Origin: an uncultured Collinsella sp.
GTDB taxonomy: Bacteria > Actinomycetota > Coriobacteriia > Coriobacteriales > Coriobacteriaceae
DNA: 64,000 nt
NCBI GenBank assembly: GCA_900541055.1
Contig: UQHZ01000006.1
Span: forward strand, 1-64,000
Direction of reading: 5' to 3'
The notes beneath the pieces were generated by a model. It did not search any database and was not told the DNA's origin. It saw nothing but the letters and a program-made list of their open reading frames with translations. The translations under genes were made by a program, and so were the position numbers. Below are positions 1 to 8,291 of this stretch, piece by piece; the first letter of the stretch is position 1, and each line of letters opens with the position of its first letter.

Positions 1-48
1 CGAGATCATGCCTAGTCTCGTGGGCTCGGAGATGTGTATAAGAGACAG
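1..48. other. Illumina Nextera adapter contamination
   Basis: Bases 15-48 are the Nextera read-2 transposase adapter (starts GTCTCGTGGGCTCGG, ends AGATGTGTATAAGAGACAG). Bases 1-6 (CGAGAT) are the end of the P7 primer and bases 7-14 (CATGCCTA) fit the i7 index known as N706. This is untrimmed library sequence at a contig end, not genome. Translated on the minus strand it adds the artefact tail YTSPSPRD to the first protein. Confidence 0.98.
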
Positions 49-620
49 GCCAAGCGCATGATGTTGTCGTAGCCGGTCTTGTTGAGAATCTCCGAGATGC
101 GGCGTTTGATGGTGCCCTCGCTCATAAACAGCTCGGCCGCGATCTCGCGACGACTTTTGCCCTCGCAGGCAAGGCGCAAAATCGACAGCTCAACATCGTC
201 GAGGGCCGCCGTGCCCGAGAAGATGCTCTCGGGCGGCTTGGGAAACGTGCAGTAACCCGCCAGCGTGGAGCGCATCACGGCGAAAAGCTCGTCGATACCG
301 ACGTTCTTGTACACAAAGCTATCGACGCCCGCCTCGCGCGCCTGATCGACAAAGGTGATCTCGGGCATGCCTGTCATGATGATGACGCGGCACTCGGGCA
401 GTTGTTCTTTGATGCGCGCCGCCGCCACGATACCGTTGGAATCATGCTCGGTGCATACGTCCATCAGTATCATGTCCGGGCGCTCCTTGAGCGCGACACC
501 CAAGGCCTCGGAAGCATCGGCAATGGCGGAAACAACGGTCATATCGGGCTGGTCGCCAACGGAGCGCGCCAGGCTCTCGCGCAGGATGGCCTGGTCTTCG
601 ACTATAAGGACGCGGATCAT
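49..620 (-). CDS. NarL/LuxR-family response regulator, 3' truncated by contig end
   Basis: Two-component response regulator. The receiver domain (residues 1-120) has the acidic pair ED at 8-9, phospho-acceptor Asp54 in LMDVC and the conserved Lys in FVYKN near 105. A LuxR-type helix-turn-helix follows (EGKSRREIAAELFMSEGTIK). The ATG at 618-620 has a good ribosome site (AAGGAG). The upstream kinase ends in an ATGA overlap, so the pair is translationally coupled. Only the last residues of the HTH domain are missing: the genomic reading frame stops at the adapter junction at 49, and any residues read from 1-48 are artefact. It probably acts with the two upstream membrane proteins. Target genes are not visible. 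Confidence 0.9.
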
Positions 621-2110
621 GAACTTCTCCTTTGGACCGTGGCGTTGGAGGCGAGCGGGATGGACACCGTAAGCGTGAAGGGCGGGGCGGTGTGGACTTC
701 CAGGCTGCCGCCCAGATTCTGTGCGACATGCCTCATACCTGGGATACCCGTTCCCTCGCGATACGATACGGGTGCAGGCGCGCCGTCGTTAGAAACGGTC
801 ATCCGCGCAACAGCACCGTCTTCCGACGTCTCCTGCCACAGACGCACGTGGACCCGATGCGCCTGTGCATGCTTGGTGGCATTGGTCGAGGCCTCGCGGA
901 TAATCTGCAAAAATGCGGCGGCGACACGCGCGTCCTCAGGCAGCGCACCCTCAACATCGATCTGCACACTCACCAGGCCAAAGGCATGGACGATATCTCC
1001 CAGTTGCTCTGCCGGTTCGGTGTCGCCCCCGCTGCGCAGATCGGCAGCGATTGAGCGCAGCAGCGGGTCGATCTGCTCGAGTGACTCGTCATCCAGGCGC
1101 CCCTCCTCCAGATAACGATGGAGGATGGACAGGCGCTGCCCGATCACGTCGTGCACGCGAGCGCGCATACGCAGATAGGCCGCATTGTCAGCAACTTTTT
1201 TGACTTCTTCGATCTGGGCTTGGAGCTCTTGGCCCGCAAGCTCAAGCAGGTGGTTGGCTTGCGCCAGGCGATCATGAGCATGCGCATACTCTGTTACATC
1301 CAGGCCGATAATGCGCTCGAAGAGGCGGCCCGAAACCATAACGTCATCGTGCACAAACAAGCGAATCTCGGCGGGAGAAACCTCGACCACCGCCCGCGCC
1401 TCACCAAAGCGGTCCAGATTAATCCGCACGCGGTTCCTGCTGCTTTCGGGCATTTGCATGCTGAGTTTGCGCAGGTCGTTCCATGTACCGCTCATATCGC
1501 CTAGGTCGGTGGGCATATGAAGCTCCACCAGGTTTTTTCGCATGCAGCGGTTCATGAGCAGCGGACGGCCCCTCGGGTCCAGATACAGGATGCCCACGGG
1601 AATCACGTTGATGGTTTCGATCGTCGAGAACGCGGTGATATCCTCCTGGCGGTTGCGGACATCCATCAAGAGCGCCGCAATGGAGCGGAACAGGAAAAAC
1701 GCTCCCTCTGCGATAAGGACCGTGGTCCACGCCGAGCCCATGGCAAGCACCACCGGCGGTGTCATGGCGGCAACGAGCAACAGTTCGGCCAGCATGACGG
1801 GGCGACGATAGTGCACCATAAGCACCATGCCGTAGGCAAAGATCACGGCATTGAGCCACAACGCTCCGCCCATTGCCCTGGCGCAAACGTCAAGCGGCGC
1901 CACCAGATATGAGCCAGACGACGCGAACAAGATGAGCGCCGAAATAACTAGGTGAAGCACAAGGCTCGCCTCGTAGGCACAAATCACCTTACGGTTATAG
2001 GACGAGCGGCGCGATGCGATGAGCGGGACGTGGATCGTCTGCAGACACGCAGCCAGAGCAAAGACAACATCGAGCGCAACGATTTGGGGAAGGATGAGCG
2101 AAATCTGCAT
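617..2110 (-). CDS. Membrane sensor histidine kinase
   Basis: About 497 residues. The N-terminal third is hydrophobic with about six membrane segments. A PAS-like region follows (VIPVGILYLDPRGRPLLMN), then a coiled coil. The dimerisation helix carries a likely phospho-His in RVHDVIGQRLSIL. The HATPase domain at the C-terminus shows an N-box (EASTNATKHAQAH) and a G-box (DGAPAPVSYREGTGIPGMRH), as in kinases paired with NarL-type regulators. I chose the ATG at 2108-2110 over a GTG six bases upstream because a GGTGAG ribosome site is better spaced for it. It overlaps the downstream regulator by ATGA and sits almost on top of the upstream gene's stop. Confidence 0.85.
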   Translation of the reverse strand: MQISLILPQIVALDVVFALAACLQTIHVPLIASRRSSYNRKVICAYEASLVLHLVISALILFASSGSYLVAPLDVCARAMGGALWLNAVIFAYGMVLMVHYRRPVMLAELLLVAAMTPPVVLAMGSAWTTVLIAEGAFFLFRSIAALLMDVRNRQEDITAFSTIETINVIPVGILYLDPRGRPLLMNRCMRKNLVELHMPTDLGDMSGTWNDLRKLSMQMPESSRNRVRINLDRFGEARAVVEVSPAEIRLFVHDDVMVSGRLFERIIGLDVTEYAHAHDRLAQANHLLELAGQELQAQIEEVKKVADNAAYLRMRARVHDVIGQRLSILHRYLEEGRLDDESLEQIDPLLRSIAADLRSGGDTEPAEQLGDIVHAFGLVSVQIDVEGALPEDARVAAAFLQIIREASTNATKHAQAHRVHVRLWQETSEDGAVARMTVSNDGAPAPVSYREGTGIPGMRHVAQNLGGSLEVHTAPPFTLTVSIPLASNATVQRRSS

Positions 2111-2112
2111 CG

Positions 2113-3996
2113 TCACTCACCCGCCCGCGGCATCAAGACGATCATGCGCAGCTGGCCGGGCTCGCCCTCAAGGCGGTATGCCACGTTGCGCCCTTGCAGA
2201 GCGCTTTCGAGCTCTTGCGCAGCGGGCGTCTGCGAAAGATCTTCATCATCGTTGGAAAAAAGCATGGCGCGCAGCTCGACACTGCATCGGTCATGGTCGC
2301 CCAAGTGATACATAAGCGCCGGATGGTCGGTGGTGTAGGCAAAAAACGCAAAGTCATACACGCAGTCGTACAGGGCGCTTACCGTACTGGCGTGCATCGG
2401 GCGCCGTATGGCGATAATCGAGGCGCAATCGATATCGATGGTGCGCAGGTCGCTTGCGAGCTCGTTGGCAATGAGCTGAATGCGGTCGCGATCAAAACCG
2501 CTCTCCCCGTGCTGTGCCAACGTGAGCGACCCCTTGCGCTTGCAATAGGCGACGAGCATCTTTGCGCGCTGCAGCATGCGGTAACGCTCGTGCGAAGACG
2601 CCTCGTCGGTCAACGGCGGCAGCGAGCTCAGCAGGTCGTACATCCCTTCGAGCGCGCGGGCAATCGCCTGGTCCACGTCTTGGACCAGCAAGGTCTCGGC
2701 CTCTTGATCTGCCAAATGCGTCTTAAGGTCGTAGTCGGCGGCGAGCAGCTCGTTTTGACGCTGCAGCTCCATGCGACGATGTGCCAGCTCACGGTTAAGC
2801 TCGTTGAGCTCCGACACGTCTTGGGCAAGCAGGGCCGATCCGCCCAACAGTGGAAAGGCACGGTACATCACATCGGGATCGGACGCCACGGCAAAGGCAT
2901 GGGCGTGGCCGTGCTCCTGGGTCCGCAACTCCTCGCGCACGCCTACCGGCATTGGCTTTGACACCGGCGTGGCATAGACCTCCTGCAGGTCGCGCGTTAG
3001 AACTTTGAGGTCGAGCGGCAAGGTGTCGAAAATGCCGGCGATGTCGTGATACGACGGAATGACACCACAATCGAGACAGATTTCCATCGCCACCACGCAC
3101 AGGACGCAATAGACGAGCGAAAAGTTGAGCCTCCATGCCCAGGGCACGCGCAACGCATACGAGATGGCAAAGAATGCGCCACCCAGCAGTACGAGCGCCG
3201 CCGTGCCCGAGAAACGCTGGATGCGAAAGGACGAGGACCGGCCCACCAGGATAAAAAAGGCCACGAAGTTAAAGGCCGTCCACACTAAGACGGCGAAATA
3301 ACCCCAGCCGTACGTGTAATCGTTGCTCCAGGTGTCGCTTGTACGGTCAAAGCGGAAGACCTGTTGGTGAAAATCGTTGGTGAGCACAAATCCGATAAGC
3401 AGGATGGCCACAATCCACAGCGCGGCGCAGTAGCGGCGACCCAGGCGGTGTTGCTCCAGGCCCGCAAGGCGCAGACCACACAACTGGTAGAGCAGCGGAA
3501 TGAGCGTCATGGGCACGTAGTACAGGTACCACAGCACGGTGGCATAGAACGGCGTGAACGACTTGTACTTGAGAATGACTTCGATCATCCACAGGGCGCA
3601 GATGGAGGCGATGACAACAAGGCGGCGGCGCAACACATAGTCCAAACAGCGCAGATAGACCGATACGCCCCAGATCGAAAATACAATTGCGGCGACAAGC
3701 AGCGGGAGAGAGCTCGAATGGACGAGCGCATCCACGACCTCTTCGGACACCTCGCTATAGGCGGGCACGGCGTTAGAAAGTTTGGGGTCGAAGGCGAACA
3801 GCGCCGGCAAGACTGCCAAAAGCATGAGGAACAGCGCGGTGATGACACCGGCGATAGCAAAGACGCGGTGGCGGTACACCTGATGTGTTATGCCAACAAG
3901 GAATCGCGGCATGGCGAAGAGCCTGCCGCCCCTGGGATCCGCCACGGGAGCGGATCGGGCGGCCGCGTGGCCGATATGTCGCTCGCGGGTACCCAT
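2113..3996 (-). CDS. 7TM sensor protein related to HisKA_7TM kinases, kinase motifs absent
   Basis: About 627 residues from the ATG at 3994-3996. An alternative internal ATG lies at 3910-3912. The N-terminal half has about seven to eight membrane helices with the motif LTNDFHQQVF, typical of the extracellular or 7TM sensor region of the histidine kinase N-terminal 7TM family. The C-terminal half is a long coiled coil (ELNRELAHRRMELQRQNELL) followed by a domain with LVAYCKRKGSLTL. I see no H-box, N-box or G-box, so it is probably a signal-sensing pseudo-kinase. It is first in a three-gene unit whose second gene is an apparently intact kinase, and the genes overlap by 2-4 bases. The start is the least certain part. 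Confidence 0.75.
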   Translation of the reverse strand: MGTRERHIGHAAARSAPVADPRGGRLFAMPRFLVGITHQVYRHRVFAIAGVITALFLMLLAVLPALFAFDPKLSNAVPAYSEVSEEVVDALVHSSSLPLLVAAIVFSIWGVSVYLRCLDYVLRRRLVVIASICALWMIEVILKYKSFTPFYATVLWYLYYVPMTLIPLLYQLCGLRLAGLEQHRLGRRYCAALWIVAILLIGFVLTNDFHQQVFRFDRTSDTWSNDYTYGWGYFAVLVWTAFNFVAFFILVGRSSSFRIQRFSGTAALVLLGGAFFAISYALRVPWAWRLNFSLVYCVLCVVAMEICLDCGVIPSYHDIAGIFDTLPLDLKVLTRDLQEVYATPVSKPMPVGVREELRTQEHGHAHAFAVASDPDVMYRAFPLLGGSALLAQDVSELNELNRELAHRRMELQRQNELLAADYDLKTHLADQEAETLLVQDVDQAIARALEGMYDLLSSLPPLTDEASSHERYRMLQRAKMLVAYCKRKGSLTLAQHGESGFDRDRIQLIANELASDLRTIDIDCASIIAIRRPMHASTVSALYDCVYDFAFFAYTTDHPALMYHLGDHDRCSVELRAMLFSNDDEDLSQTPAAQELESALQGRNVAYRLEGEPGQLRMIVLMPRAGE

Positions 3997-4063
3997 AGTG
4001 CTTTTAGTGTACCGACAGATGGGTCGAAAAAGCGGGCCGCATGTCCCAAAATCCGCAGACGGC

Positions 4064-4102
4064 AAGGCGCCCGGCGAGCATTAACTGCTCGCCGGGCGCC
4101 TT
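4064..4102 (-). terminator. Perfect 17-bp inverted repeat after the GH1 gene
   Basis: AAGGCGCCCGGCGAGCA at 4064-4080 is followed by a 5-base loop and its exact complement at 4086-4102. It lies 30 bases beyond the stop of the glycosidase gene. There is no U-tract on either strand, so it may be a processing or Rho-assisted terminator. Confidence 0.65.
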
Positions 4103-4131
4103 GGTCAGGAGGCTACGGTTATCGGGAAAGC

Positions 4132-5562
4132 CTAGGCCAAATCTTCGCCGTTGGTGGCGATAACCTTCTTGTACCAGTCGAAGCTCTTCTTTTTGGAGCG
4201 CTTGAGGGTGCCGTTGCCGGCGTCGTCGCGGTCCACATAGATAAAGCCGTAGCGCTTGGACATCTCGCCCGTGCCGGCCGAGACCAGGTCGATCGGGCCC
4301 CAGGTGGTGTAGCCCAGCAGGTCAACGCCGTCCTCGGTCACCGCATCGCGCATCGCGGCGATATGCTGGCGCAGGTAGTCGATACGGTAGTCGTCGTTGA
4401 TGGAACCATCCTCTTCGATAACATCCTTGGCGCCCAGACCGTTCTCAACCACAAACAGCGGCTTCTGATAACGATCGTACAGGTCGTTGAGCGTAATGCG
4501 GAAGCCCAGCGGATCGATGGCCCAGCCCCACTGGCTCTCCTGAAGGTAGGGGTTCTTGGCGCCGGCGAAGGCGTTACCCTGGGTGCGCTCGACATCGGGG
4601 TTATCGGCACCGGCGGAGCAACGGGTGCTGTAATAGCTAAAGCTGATGAAGTCGACGGTGTTGGCGGCCAGGATCTCGCGGTCCTCGTTCGTCATGCCCA
4701 CATCGATGCCTAGACGCTCGAGCTTCTTGACGGCATAGGCCGGGTAGTAGCCACGGCTCTGAACGTCGACGAAGAAGTAATTGTCCTGGTTGTCGAGCTG
4801 CGCCTGGCGCACATCGCCCGGACGGCAGCTGTAGGGGTAGTAGCTACCTGCGGCGAGCATGCAGCCGATCTTGATCTCGGGGTCGATCTCGTGGGCAATC
4901 TTGGTTGCCCAAGCGCTGGCGACGAGCTCGTTGTGAGCGGCAAGGTACTCGACGGCCTCCTTGTTCTCGCCCTCCTCAAAGACCAGACCGGCACCCATAA
5001 ACGGCAGGTGCAAGATCATATTGATCTCGTTGAAGGTGAGCCAGTACTTCACCAGACCCTTGTAGCGGGTAAAGATCGTGGTCGCGAGGTTCTTGTAGAA
5101 GTCGATGAGCTTGCGGTTGCGCCAGCCGCCGTACTCCTTGATGAGATGAATCGGGCAATCGAAGTGCGTGATAGTCACGAGCGGCTCGATACCGTGCGCC
5201 TGACACTCGCGGAACACGTCCTCGTAGAAGGCCAAGCCGGCCTCGTTGGGCTCGGTCTCGTCACCGTTGGGGAAGATGCGGGTCCACGCCAGGCTCATAC
5301 GGAAGGTCTTAAAGCCCATCTCGGCAAAGAGGGCGATGTCCTCCTTGTAGTGGTGATAGAAATCGATGCCGGTCTGCGCGGGATAGTAATAGCCGTCCTC
5401 GAAGTCGAGCATCTTGCGCTGGCCGGAGACCACCGCATAGCGCTCGGGGCCGTGCGGAGCCACGTCCACGTTGGCAAGGCCGCGGCCGTCCACGTCGTAG
5501 GCGCCCTCGCACTGGTTGGCAGCCGTTGCGCCGCCCCACAGGAAGTCATTACGGAAAGCCAT
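4132..5562 (-). CDS. Glycoside hydrolase family 1 (6-phospho-beta-glucosidase/beta-glucosidase)
   Basis: 476 residues, normal for GH1. It hydrolyses beta-glucosides or 6-phospho-beta-glucosides in the cytoplasm. The N-terminal GH1 signature FLWGGATAANQCEGA starts at residue 7. The acid/base Glu is E179 in LTFNEIN, and the nucleophile Glu near 371 lies in FVVENGLG. No signal peptide is seen. The C-terminal part has KRYGFIYVD and the basic KRSKKKSFDWYKKV stretch common in phospho-beta-glucosidases such as BglA and AscB, which favours a phosphorylated substrate. No PTS gene is adjacent, so substrate is inferred only. The ATG has an upstream AAGGGG site. Confidence 0.93.
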   Translation of the reverse strand: MAFRNDFLWGGATAANQCEGAYDVDGRGLANVDVAPHGPERYAVVSGQRKMLDFEDGYYYPAQTGIDFYHHYKEDIALFAEMGFKTFRMSLAWTRIFPNGDETEPNEAGLAFYEDVFRECQAHGIEPLVTITHFDCPIHLIKEYGGWRNRKLIDFYKNLATTIFTRYKGLVKYWLTFNEINMILHLPFMGAGLVFEEGENKEAVEYLAAHNELVASAWATKIAHEIDPEIKIGCMLAAGSYYPYSCRPGDVRQAQLDNQDNYFFVDVQSRGYYPAYAVKKLERLGIDVGMTNEDREILAANTVDFISFSYYSTRCSAGADNPDVERTQGNAFAGAKNPYLQESQWGWAIDPLGFRITLNDLYDRYQKPLFVVENGLGAKDVIEEDGSINDDYRIDYLRQHIAAMRDAVTEDGVDLLGYTTWGPIDLVSAGTGEMSKRYGFIYVDRDDAGNGTLKRSKKKSFDWYKKVIATNGEDLA

Positions 5563-5713
5563 GTATCAACCCCTTCGCACGCTGTTGTCATAGGTTCAGT
5601 ATCCCTGCAAACAACGCGTCGCTCAACGGCAACGGCACGGGCCGATACTTCTTTTCGCACACGGCGGCCCAGCAGCCGCCCCCGCCTGACACTTTCTGAT
5701 ACCGCCGCCCCAA

Positions 5714-5748
5714 ACCACCACAAAGGGGACAGGCACCTTTGTGGTGGT
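5714..5748. repeat. GGGGACAG-core palindrome, copy 1
   Basis: Arms ACCACCACAAAG and CTTTGTGGTGGT flank GGGACAGGCAC. The inner 33 bases are the exact reverse complement of 59001-59033. It lies upstream of the GH1 gene, within 5563-5906, a 344-base stretch with no gene. Confidence 0.85.
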
Positions 5749-5761
5749 GTAGGGCGGTTTG

Positions 5762-5897
5762 TCTCGATCTGTAACAGTTAGGCCGCCAAAACCGGGCCTG
5801 GTGTTACAGATCGAGATTGTTCGGTCTGTCCCCTGCAGTTTGTCTAAATCTGTAACAGGTAGAGACGATTTAGCCCGCTAGATGTTACAGATCGAGA
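5762..5897. repeat. Alternating inverted 15-bp repeat array, locus 1 (four 15-mers)
   Basis: Two 55-bp units, 5762-5816 and 5843-5897. Each is a 15-mer like TCTCGATCTGTAACA, a 25-bp variable middle, and the 15-mer's reverse complement TGTTACAGATCGAGA. The units are separated by 26 bp. The 15-mers start at 5762, 5802, 5843 and 5883, so the period is 40-41 bp with alternating orientation. The array ends 10 bases from the stop codon of the next minus-strand gene. The same repeat forms a larger array at 43454-43750. Confidence 0.92.
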
Positions 5898-5906
5898 CAG
5901 AAGATT

Positions 5907-6551
5907 CTAGTCGCAGGCGATGTCGAGGTTCTTGCCGATGAGGCCTACGTAGCCGCCTTCGGCTGCCTTGGGGCTGTCGGCGTGGCAGAGGACCCACTTG
6001 TCGGCCTTCCAGTAGCAGTAGCTGTCACCGGTGGCAGGCATGTCGGCTGCGGCCTCGGGGCGCGGACCGTTGGTGCCGGCGGGCAGCGCCACCATCACCT
6101 GGAAGCCCCCATCGTCGACCATGCACGGCGTATAGTGGAGCGTGGTGTTGAAGACCTCGACAACCGTACCCGCCGGCACGCGGAACGCCTTGACGCACGC
6201 GGTGTCGAGCTTGCCGTCCTCAATCTCCCAGCGATGCGCCACAAGCAGAATAAAATCGCGGGCGCCCAGGTTAAACTCGCTGGCGCGGTGATACTCCAGG
6301 CAGTTGAGGCGCGTGTTGTGGCCGTTGCACCAGCCGAGCTGGAAGGGACGGCCGCCAAACATGAGGAAGCCCAACTTATCGGCATCCTTGACGCTCTCGA
6401 GCTCGGGCGCACTCGCCACGTATTTGCTGCCCTCAGGGATGGGCGTGGAGGCAAGCGCCTCGAGCACGGGTGACGTAAGCTCGGACGAAACGTCATCCCA
6501 AACGTTGCCATAGGATTTGAACTCGGGATCGTTGACAGAGTAGATATGCAT
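5907..6551 (-). CDS. DUF4867-like protein
   Basis: About 214 residues, cytoplasmic, no membrane segment or signal. The sequence (for example FLMFGGRPFQLGWCNGHN, LEYHRASEFNLGARDFILL, VVEVFNTTLHYTPC) looks like the DUF4867 family, a cupin-like group found near sugar-utilisation genes. Conserved His and Glu residues in the middle (EYHRASE, LHYTPC) could bind a metal or an anionic sugar ligand. The ATG at 6549-6551 is preferred over the GTG two codons upstream because an AGGAG site lies five bases before it. It sits between the glycosidase and luxS, with a repeat array just past its stop. Function is unknown; the family name is from memory of its motif pattern. Confidence 0.7.
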   Translation of the reverse strand: MHIYSVNDPEFKSYGNVWDDVSSELTSPVLEALASTPIPEGSKYVASAPELESVKDADKLGFLMFGGRPFQLGWCNGHNTRLNCLEYHRASEFNLGARDFILLVAHRWEIEDGKLDTACVKAFRVPAGTVVEVFNTTLHYTPCMVDDGGFQVMVALPAGTNGPRPEAAADMPATGDSYCYWKADKWVLCHADSPKAAEGGYVGLIGKNLDIACD

Positions 6552-6634
6552 GTTCACTCCTGTTCGTAAATGTGACTATACGAACATTCTAGAACAAACA
6601 TGAGCGATTTTGAACGCTCGTCCCGACCAATCAA

Positions 6635-6667
6635 CAAAAAGGCGCCCCCGCATAAGCGAAGGCGCCC
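6635..6667 (-). terminator. Intrinsic terminator of luxS
   Basis: On the minus strand, GGCGCCTTCGC and GCGGGGGCGCC pair (two G-U pairs) around TTAT and are followed by TTTTTG. It lies 30 bases downstream of the luxS stop. Confidence 0.85.
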
Positions 6668-6695
6668 AATGCGCTCGTTTTGGGCGATAAAGCTC

Positions 6696-7184
6696 TTACA
6701 CCTGCTGATAGTGCAGGTGCTTCTCGTCGATATCGGCCAGGTCGCGGTCGAGGTAACGGCGTGCGAGCCAGTTGGCCATGGGGAGGTTCTGGTCCAGGTA
6801 GTTACCGCACTCCTCGGGAGCGGCACCGGGGACATCGCCCTCGAAGCCGGCGACAAACTCAAACAGCTCGCGGACGAGCGGCAAGATCTTCTCGCTCGTC
6901 AGCTCGCCAAAGACAACCAGGTAAAAGCCCGTGCGGCAGCCCATGGGGCCAAAGTAGACAATGCGGCTCGACCACTCGACATGATTGCGAAGGAACGTCG
7001 CGCCCAGGTGCTCGATGGTGTGGCACTCGGCCGTGTTCATGACCGGCTCCTTATTGGGTGTGGTCAGGCGCAGGTCAAAGGTGGTGACGGCGGCGCCGGT
7101 CGCCGGATCGCGGTCGATGCGGCTCACATACACGCCGGGCTCAAGCAGCAGATGGTCAACGGAAAAGCTCGCGATGCGCTCCAT
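6696..7184 (-). CDS. luxS: S-ribosylhomocysteine lyase LuxS
   Basis: 162 residues, full family length. It cleaves S-ribosylhomocysteine to homocysteine and DPD, the precursor of autoinducer-2, in the activated methyl cycle. Metal ligands are visible: His55 and His59 in CHTIEHLGA and Cys126 in APEECGNY. The catalytic Glu58 and Cys83 (GPMGCRTGFYL) are present. The ATG follows GAGAGGA. It appears monocistronic, with its own terminator on one side and a long hairpin (7207-7278) on the other. No pfs/mtnN gene is adjacent. Confidence 0.97.
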   Translation of the reverse strand: MERIASFSVDHLLLEPGVYVSRIDRDPATGAAVTTFDLRLTTPNKEPVMNTAECHTIEHLGATFLRNHVEWSSRIVYFGPMGCRTGFYLVVFGELTSEKILPLVRELFEFVAGFEGDVPGAAPEECGNYLDQNLPMANWLARRYLDRDLADIDEKHLHYQQV

Positions 7185-7206
7185 GGCAGATCCTCTCGGT
7201 AGTCAA

Positions 7207-7278
7207 TTTGGGACGGGCTCTTTTAGCTGGTTCGAATGGTCGCACCAATCATACCAGTCAAAAAAGCCCCGTCCCAAA
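7207..7278. terminator. Long hairpin between nucleoside hydrolase and luxS
   Basis: TTTGGGACGGG at 7207-7217 pairs with CCCGTCCCAAA at 7268-7278. Inner pairings continue (AGCTGGT with ACCAGT and TGGTCGCACCA at the apex), making a nearly continuous 72-base hairpin. It starts 8 bases after the nucleoside hydrolase stop and contains A/T runs on both sides. It is a probable terminator that must also leave room for the luxS promoter. Confidence 0.7.
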
Positions 7279-7286
7279 AAGACAAC

Positions 7287-8261
7287 TTAGCCCAAGACAC
7301 GGGCCATACGTGTCTTGAACTCGGACAGGAAGCGCGGAGCATCCACGGTCAGCGCCACAAGCGCGCTCTTGTCCGGATCGGACAGGCGGCGCTCATCGCA
7401 GATGGTGCGGCCGCGGTACTCGCCCAGCAGATCAACACGCAGGTTGCAGCCGAGCGCACCTACGAGCGTGGGGTCGATCGCCACGGCAACCGCCAGCGGA
7501 TCATGCAGCGCGCAGCCGCCCAGGTAGGGCGCGTTCATTTCGTACGAACCAATGTAGTGCTCGACCATGCTCGCAAACGCGCAGCCAGCCATAGTGCCCG
7601 AGCCCGTCCAGCCGGCAATGTCGCGGCGTGTGAGCACCACGCGATGCGTCACGTCCAGACCCACCATGGTGAGCTTGCGACCTGAACGCAGCACCGCGTC
7701 GGCTGCCTCGGGGTCGCTCGCCATATTGGCCTCGGCGCCCGCGCTCACGTTGCCGGGCACGGTAAGGGCGCCGCCCATCACGACCACGCGGCCGATGGAC
7801 ATCATCGCCGCCGCATCGCGCTCCAGGGCGAGCGCCAGGTTGGAGAGCGGGCCAGTCGCTACGTAGACCAGATCGGGACCATAGGTGCGCGCGGCATCGA
7901 TCAGATAATCGACCGCAGCGTTGCCGTCGGCCGAGGTCGCCCCCACCGGCTCGTAGGGCGACGCGGGCACGCTCGCGCCGCCGATGCCGTTCTTGCCGTG
8001 AATGAGCGCGGTGGACGCTGGCGGCGTATAGGGCTCAGTCGCCTGCAGAGGACGGTCGGCACCCAGGTACACCGGAACCTCGGGGCGACCCAGCAGATCG
8101 AGCACCGCCAGACAGTTGTGCGCCGATTGCTCGACGCGCACGTTGCCAAAGCACGTAGTGATGCCCGCGAGCTCCACCTCGGGGCTCGCGATGGCATAGG
8201 CGAGCGCCATCGCATCGTCCACACCCATATCCAGATCAAGGATCAGCTTCTTGATTGCCAT
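7287..8261 (-). CDS. Inosine-uridine preferring nucleoside hydrolase
   Basis: 324 residues. It hydrolyses nucleosides to base and ribose. The N-terminal DLDMGVDDA (residues 9-17) is the Ca2+-binding Asp cluster of the IunH/RihA family. A second region, VYVATGPLSNLALAL, and the conserved His-containing C-terminal part CALHDPLAVAVAIDP (last catalytic Asp) are intact. It is cytoplasmic, with no signal peptide. Its ATG follows GGAGT by six bases. It lies 30 bases downstream of ribokinase, an arrangement that sends released ribose to ribose 5-phosphate. Base preference cannot be read from the sequence. Confidence 0.94.
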   Translation of the reverse strand: MAIKKLILDLDMGVDDAMALAYAIASPEVELAGITTCFGNVRVEQSAHNCLAVLDLLGRPEVPVYLGADRPLQATEPYTPPASTALIHGKNGIGGASVPASPYEPVGATSADGNAAVDYLIDAARTYGPDLVYVATGPLSNLALALERDAAAMMSIGRVVVMGGALTVPGNVSAGAEANMASDPEAADAVLRSGRKLTMVGLDVTHRVVLTRRDIAGWTGSGTMAGCAFASMVEHYIGSYEMNAPYLGGCALHDPLAVAVAIDPTLVGALGCNLRVDLLGEYRGRTICDERRLSDPDKSALVALTVDAPRFLSEFKTRMARVLG

Positions 8262-8291
8262 TGTTCTACTCCGCTTCTCCGTCTTTATCGT

